From the NCBI GenBank assembly GCA_964608735.1, contig CAZSPL010000015.1, positions 1 to 29,569 of the forward strand: DNA of 29,569 nt. Reading direction: 5' to 3'. Origin of the DNA: CAZSPL01 sp964608735. GTDB taxonomy: Bacteria; JAJVIF01; JAPKYR01; CAZSPL01. This document shows positions 28,130 to 29,569 of this stretch, piece after piece (the stretch's first letter is position 1; each line of letters begins with the position of its first letter). The notes under the pieces are model-generated. The model was not told the DNA's origin and ran no database searches. It saw only the letters and a program-made list of their open reading frames with translations. Made by a program: the position numbers and the translations under genes.

Positions 28130-29569
28130 ATGTCTCGAACAATTTTCCTTTCCTTCATTCTTCTTCTGACTATGGCACTTCTCGCATCGTGCTCGAGCGG
28201 CTCCGATAACACAATCGCTCCGCCGCCGGCCCCGGAGAAGCCATTAGCCGTAGCTAACACTTCCAATACGGCGTGCCTTGGCCTCTGGCAGTTTACCGCC
28301 GACAAAGCCACCGGCACGACGGATCTCGTTCAGCTCAGGTCCGTTGACCTGATGCTCAACGTCCTCGGCTTCATGGAGCCCCCGGCGTTGGCCCTGATGG
28401 GTCTTAATAACCTTCAGGTCGACTTCGACGAAGGAACCGTGGATGTCGGCATCACCCTGACACACCCGATCGCGGGCGACCCGGTGTTCACCGGCTTCGA
28501 CGTGCGCGGCATCTGCTTCGGCCCCAGGGTTGCCAATGCTGACGGCGCTACGGTCGCCATGTCGCCTGAATTCTTCAGCGGCGTGCCCTTTGGCTATCAG
28601 GACGGCCTGCTCGGGGCACCCGACAGCTTCGCCAACTACGAAGGACCTGCCGGCTACAAGTATTTCTGCGATGGCCTTGACGCCGACGATAACGTCTACG
28701 ATTTCTTCGCCATCCCGGCTAACTATGCTGACAGGGGATCATACAGCGCCGGTGCCACCAACGAGAGGCACTACATACTCGAATGGGGTGCAACCGATTA
28801 CGATTTCCTTGTCTTCAATTACGCCATCTACGCCAACTATAACTGGCCGGTTGGAGATGCGCCGATTACCATCGACGACTTCGACATCACAACCGCCAAC
28901 AGCGCCGAAGCCTTCGCCTGCAAAATCACCGAGCTCAGCAGCAGCCTGTACTATTACGGCAGCAGCGGCGGCGGCTCGATCAGCCTGCAGGCTGACATTT
29001 TTGACTGGCAGGGTGATATCAACAACGTGACCCTGTTATCCTATGACCCCGGTATTATCGCCGAGGTGCCATACGATACCGCGCTGGGCATGAACCCGGA
29101 CGGCTCGTACGGCTTCGAGTTCGACAATGTACCCGGAAGCCCGACCGCGGTGGGCGACCTGGATATCCTTGTTGCGGTTGAAGACCCCGTGACCTATGGG
29201 GATGCCTGGTTCCTCGCCCTGCTTCCGGCTTCCAACAGCATGTATGACGACAATGTCGTCAACTATTTCGTCTACAGGGCAAATGTCGTTGCCAACGCAC
29301 CCCCGCAGATCAACAGCGGAGTCGACGGCAACGAATCACCGTTTGAGGAGACGATCGAGCAGTACTCGGTCGACGCCTCCGACCCCATTGATCCTCTCAC
29401 CTACAGCTGGACCGTTACGGACAGCGATGACGTAGTGGTTGACGGATACGACGGAGTCGCGGGCAACGGCGACGGAACTCTCGACATCGACTTCGGCGAT
29501 TTCCCATATGCATGGGCTCTTGCCGGCACCGTGTTCAAAATCGACTGCTCCGTCTCCGACGGGATCACT
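28130..29569 (+). CDS. Large lipoprotein with PKD/Ig-like sequence, 3' end beyond the window
   Basis: An uninterrupted frame of 480 codons runs from ATG 28130 to the last base, so the gene is incomplete. Residues 1-20 are a lipoprotein signal ending in the lipobox Leu18-Ala-Ser-Cys21. The residue after the Cys is Ser, so outer-membrane anchoring is likely. A short Pro-rich linker follows. Residues about 45-385 form a beta-prone domain I cannot assign, with phrases such as Asp-Val-Gly-Ile-Thr-Leu-Thr-His-Pro-Ile and Phe-Thr-Gly-Phe-Asp-Val-Arg-Gly. From about residue 389 (Asn-Ala-Pro-Pro) the sequence resembles a PKD/cadherin-like repeat, with Ala-Ser-Asp-Pro ... Leu-Thr-Tyr-Ser-Trp-Thr-Val and acidic Asp/Gly-rich turns suited to Ca2+. 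AGGAGGT stands 5 nt before the ATG. Likely a surface structural or adhesive protein. Confidence 0.82.
   Translation, partial: MSRTIFLSFILLLTMALLASCSSGSDNTIAPPPAPEKPLAVANTSNTACLGLWQFTADKATGTTDLVQLRSVDLMLNVLGFMEPPALALMGLNNLQVDFDEGTVDVGITLTHPIAGDPVFTGFDVRGICFGPRVANADGATVAMSPEFFSGVPFGYQDGLLGAPDSFANYEGPAGYKYFCDGLDADDNVYDFFAIPANYADRGSYSAGATNERHYILEWGATDYDFLVFNYAIYANYNWPVGDAPITIDDFDITTANSAEAFACKITELSSSLYYYGSSGGGSISLQADIFDWQGDINNVTLLSYDPGIIAEVPYDTALGMNPDGSYGFEFDNVPGSPTAVGDLDILVAVEDPVTYGDAWFLALLPASNSMYDDNVVNYFVYRANVVANAPPQINSGVDGNESPFEETIEQYSVDASDPIDPLTYSWTVTDSDDVVVDGYDGVAGNGDGTLDIDFGDFPYAWALAGTVFKIDCSVSDGIT

Noticed and set aside
1..29569. CRISPR arrays, insertion sequences, integrases, attachment sites and rRNA genes
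   Set aside because: I looked for regularly spaced repeats, transposase-like motifs, long terminal inverted repeats and rRNA sequence and saw none. The single tRNA has no integrase or duplicated 3' end beside it.

Overview
The window is about 29.6 kb of moderately GC-rich, densely coded bacterial DNA. The organism is a diderm: there is an Omp85/BamA-type outer-membrane protein ending in Phe, an N-terminal lipobox on the last gene, and several Sec signal peptides. I cannot name the phylum from sequence alone. An unusual ATP synthase operon, a zinc-ribbon/VWA/FHA cassette and a large Ig-like lipoprotein suggest a little-studied, probably uncultured lineage. Alternative starts (TTG, GTG and possibly ATT) are common. 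No IS elements, CRISPR array, integrase or phage genes are visible.

Layout: (1) 1-738, + strand: the C-terminal half of a YqgF/RuvX nuclease and an overlapping YqeG-type HAD phosphatase. (2) 5231-753, - strand: a polytopic membrane protein, dprA and topA, converging on yqeG. (3) 5348-6706, + strand: an MFS_2 (glycoside/cation symporter-like) transporter with its own near-leaderless promoter. (4) 6767-23310, + strand: one long co-directional block starting with a strong promoter and tRNA-Ser(GGA). It continues through wecB, a CPA2-type cation/proton antiporter, a small PII-fold protein, the F1Fo ATP synthase genes (atpZ, I, B, E, F, H, A, G, D, C), murA and a secreted NAGPA-type phosphodiester glycosidase. 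Gaps inside the block are mostly under 60 nt and many genes touch or overlap. (5) 23583-23362, - strand: a small stand-alone HxxxCxxC zinc-finger (zf-HC2) protein with its own terminator. (6) 23757-27699, + strand: an operon of a one-POTRA outer-membrane protein, a four-zinc-ribbon protein, a VWA protein and a zinc-ribbon/double-FHA protein, behind an extended -10 promoter. (7) 27700-28129: an AT-richer non-coding gap. (8) 28130-end: a large lipoprotein with PKD/Ig-like sequence that runs off the right edge.

The strongest anomaly is a 960-residue predicted exported protein of unknown family encoded between atpA and atpG. It is separated from them by only 15 and 24 nt, so an envelope or extracellular protein is apparently co-expressed with the rotary ATPase. 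Just upstream, a cation/proton antiporter without a recognisable cytosolic regulatory domain is followed by a PII-like protein and then by atpZ/atpI. This suggests a bioenergetic unit in which ion exchange, a possible nucleotide sensor and ATP synthesis are made together. The envelope theme continues with wecB (UDP-ManNAc), murA (peptidoglycan) and the phosphodiester glycosidase. The AU-rich leaders of atpE, atpA and atpD (the multi-copy subunits) and a stem-loop after atpE look like devices for setting subunit stoichiometry.
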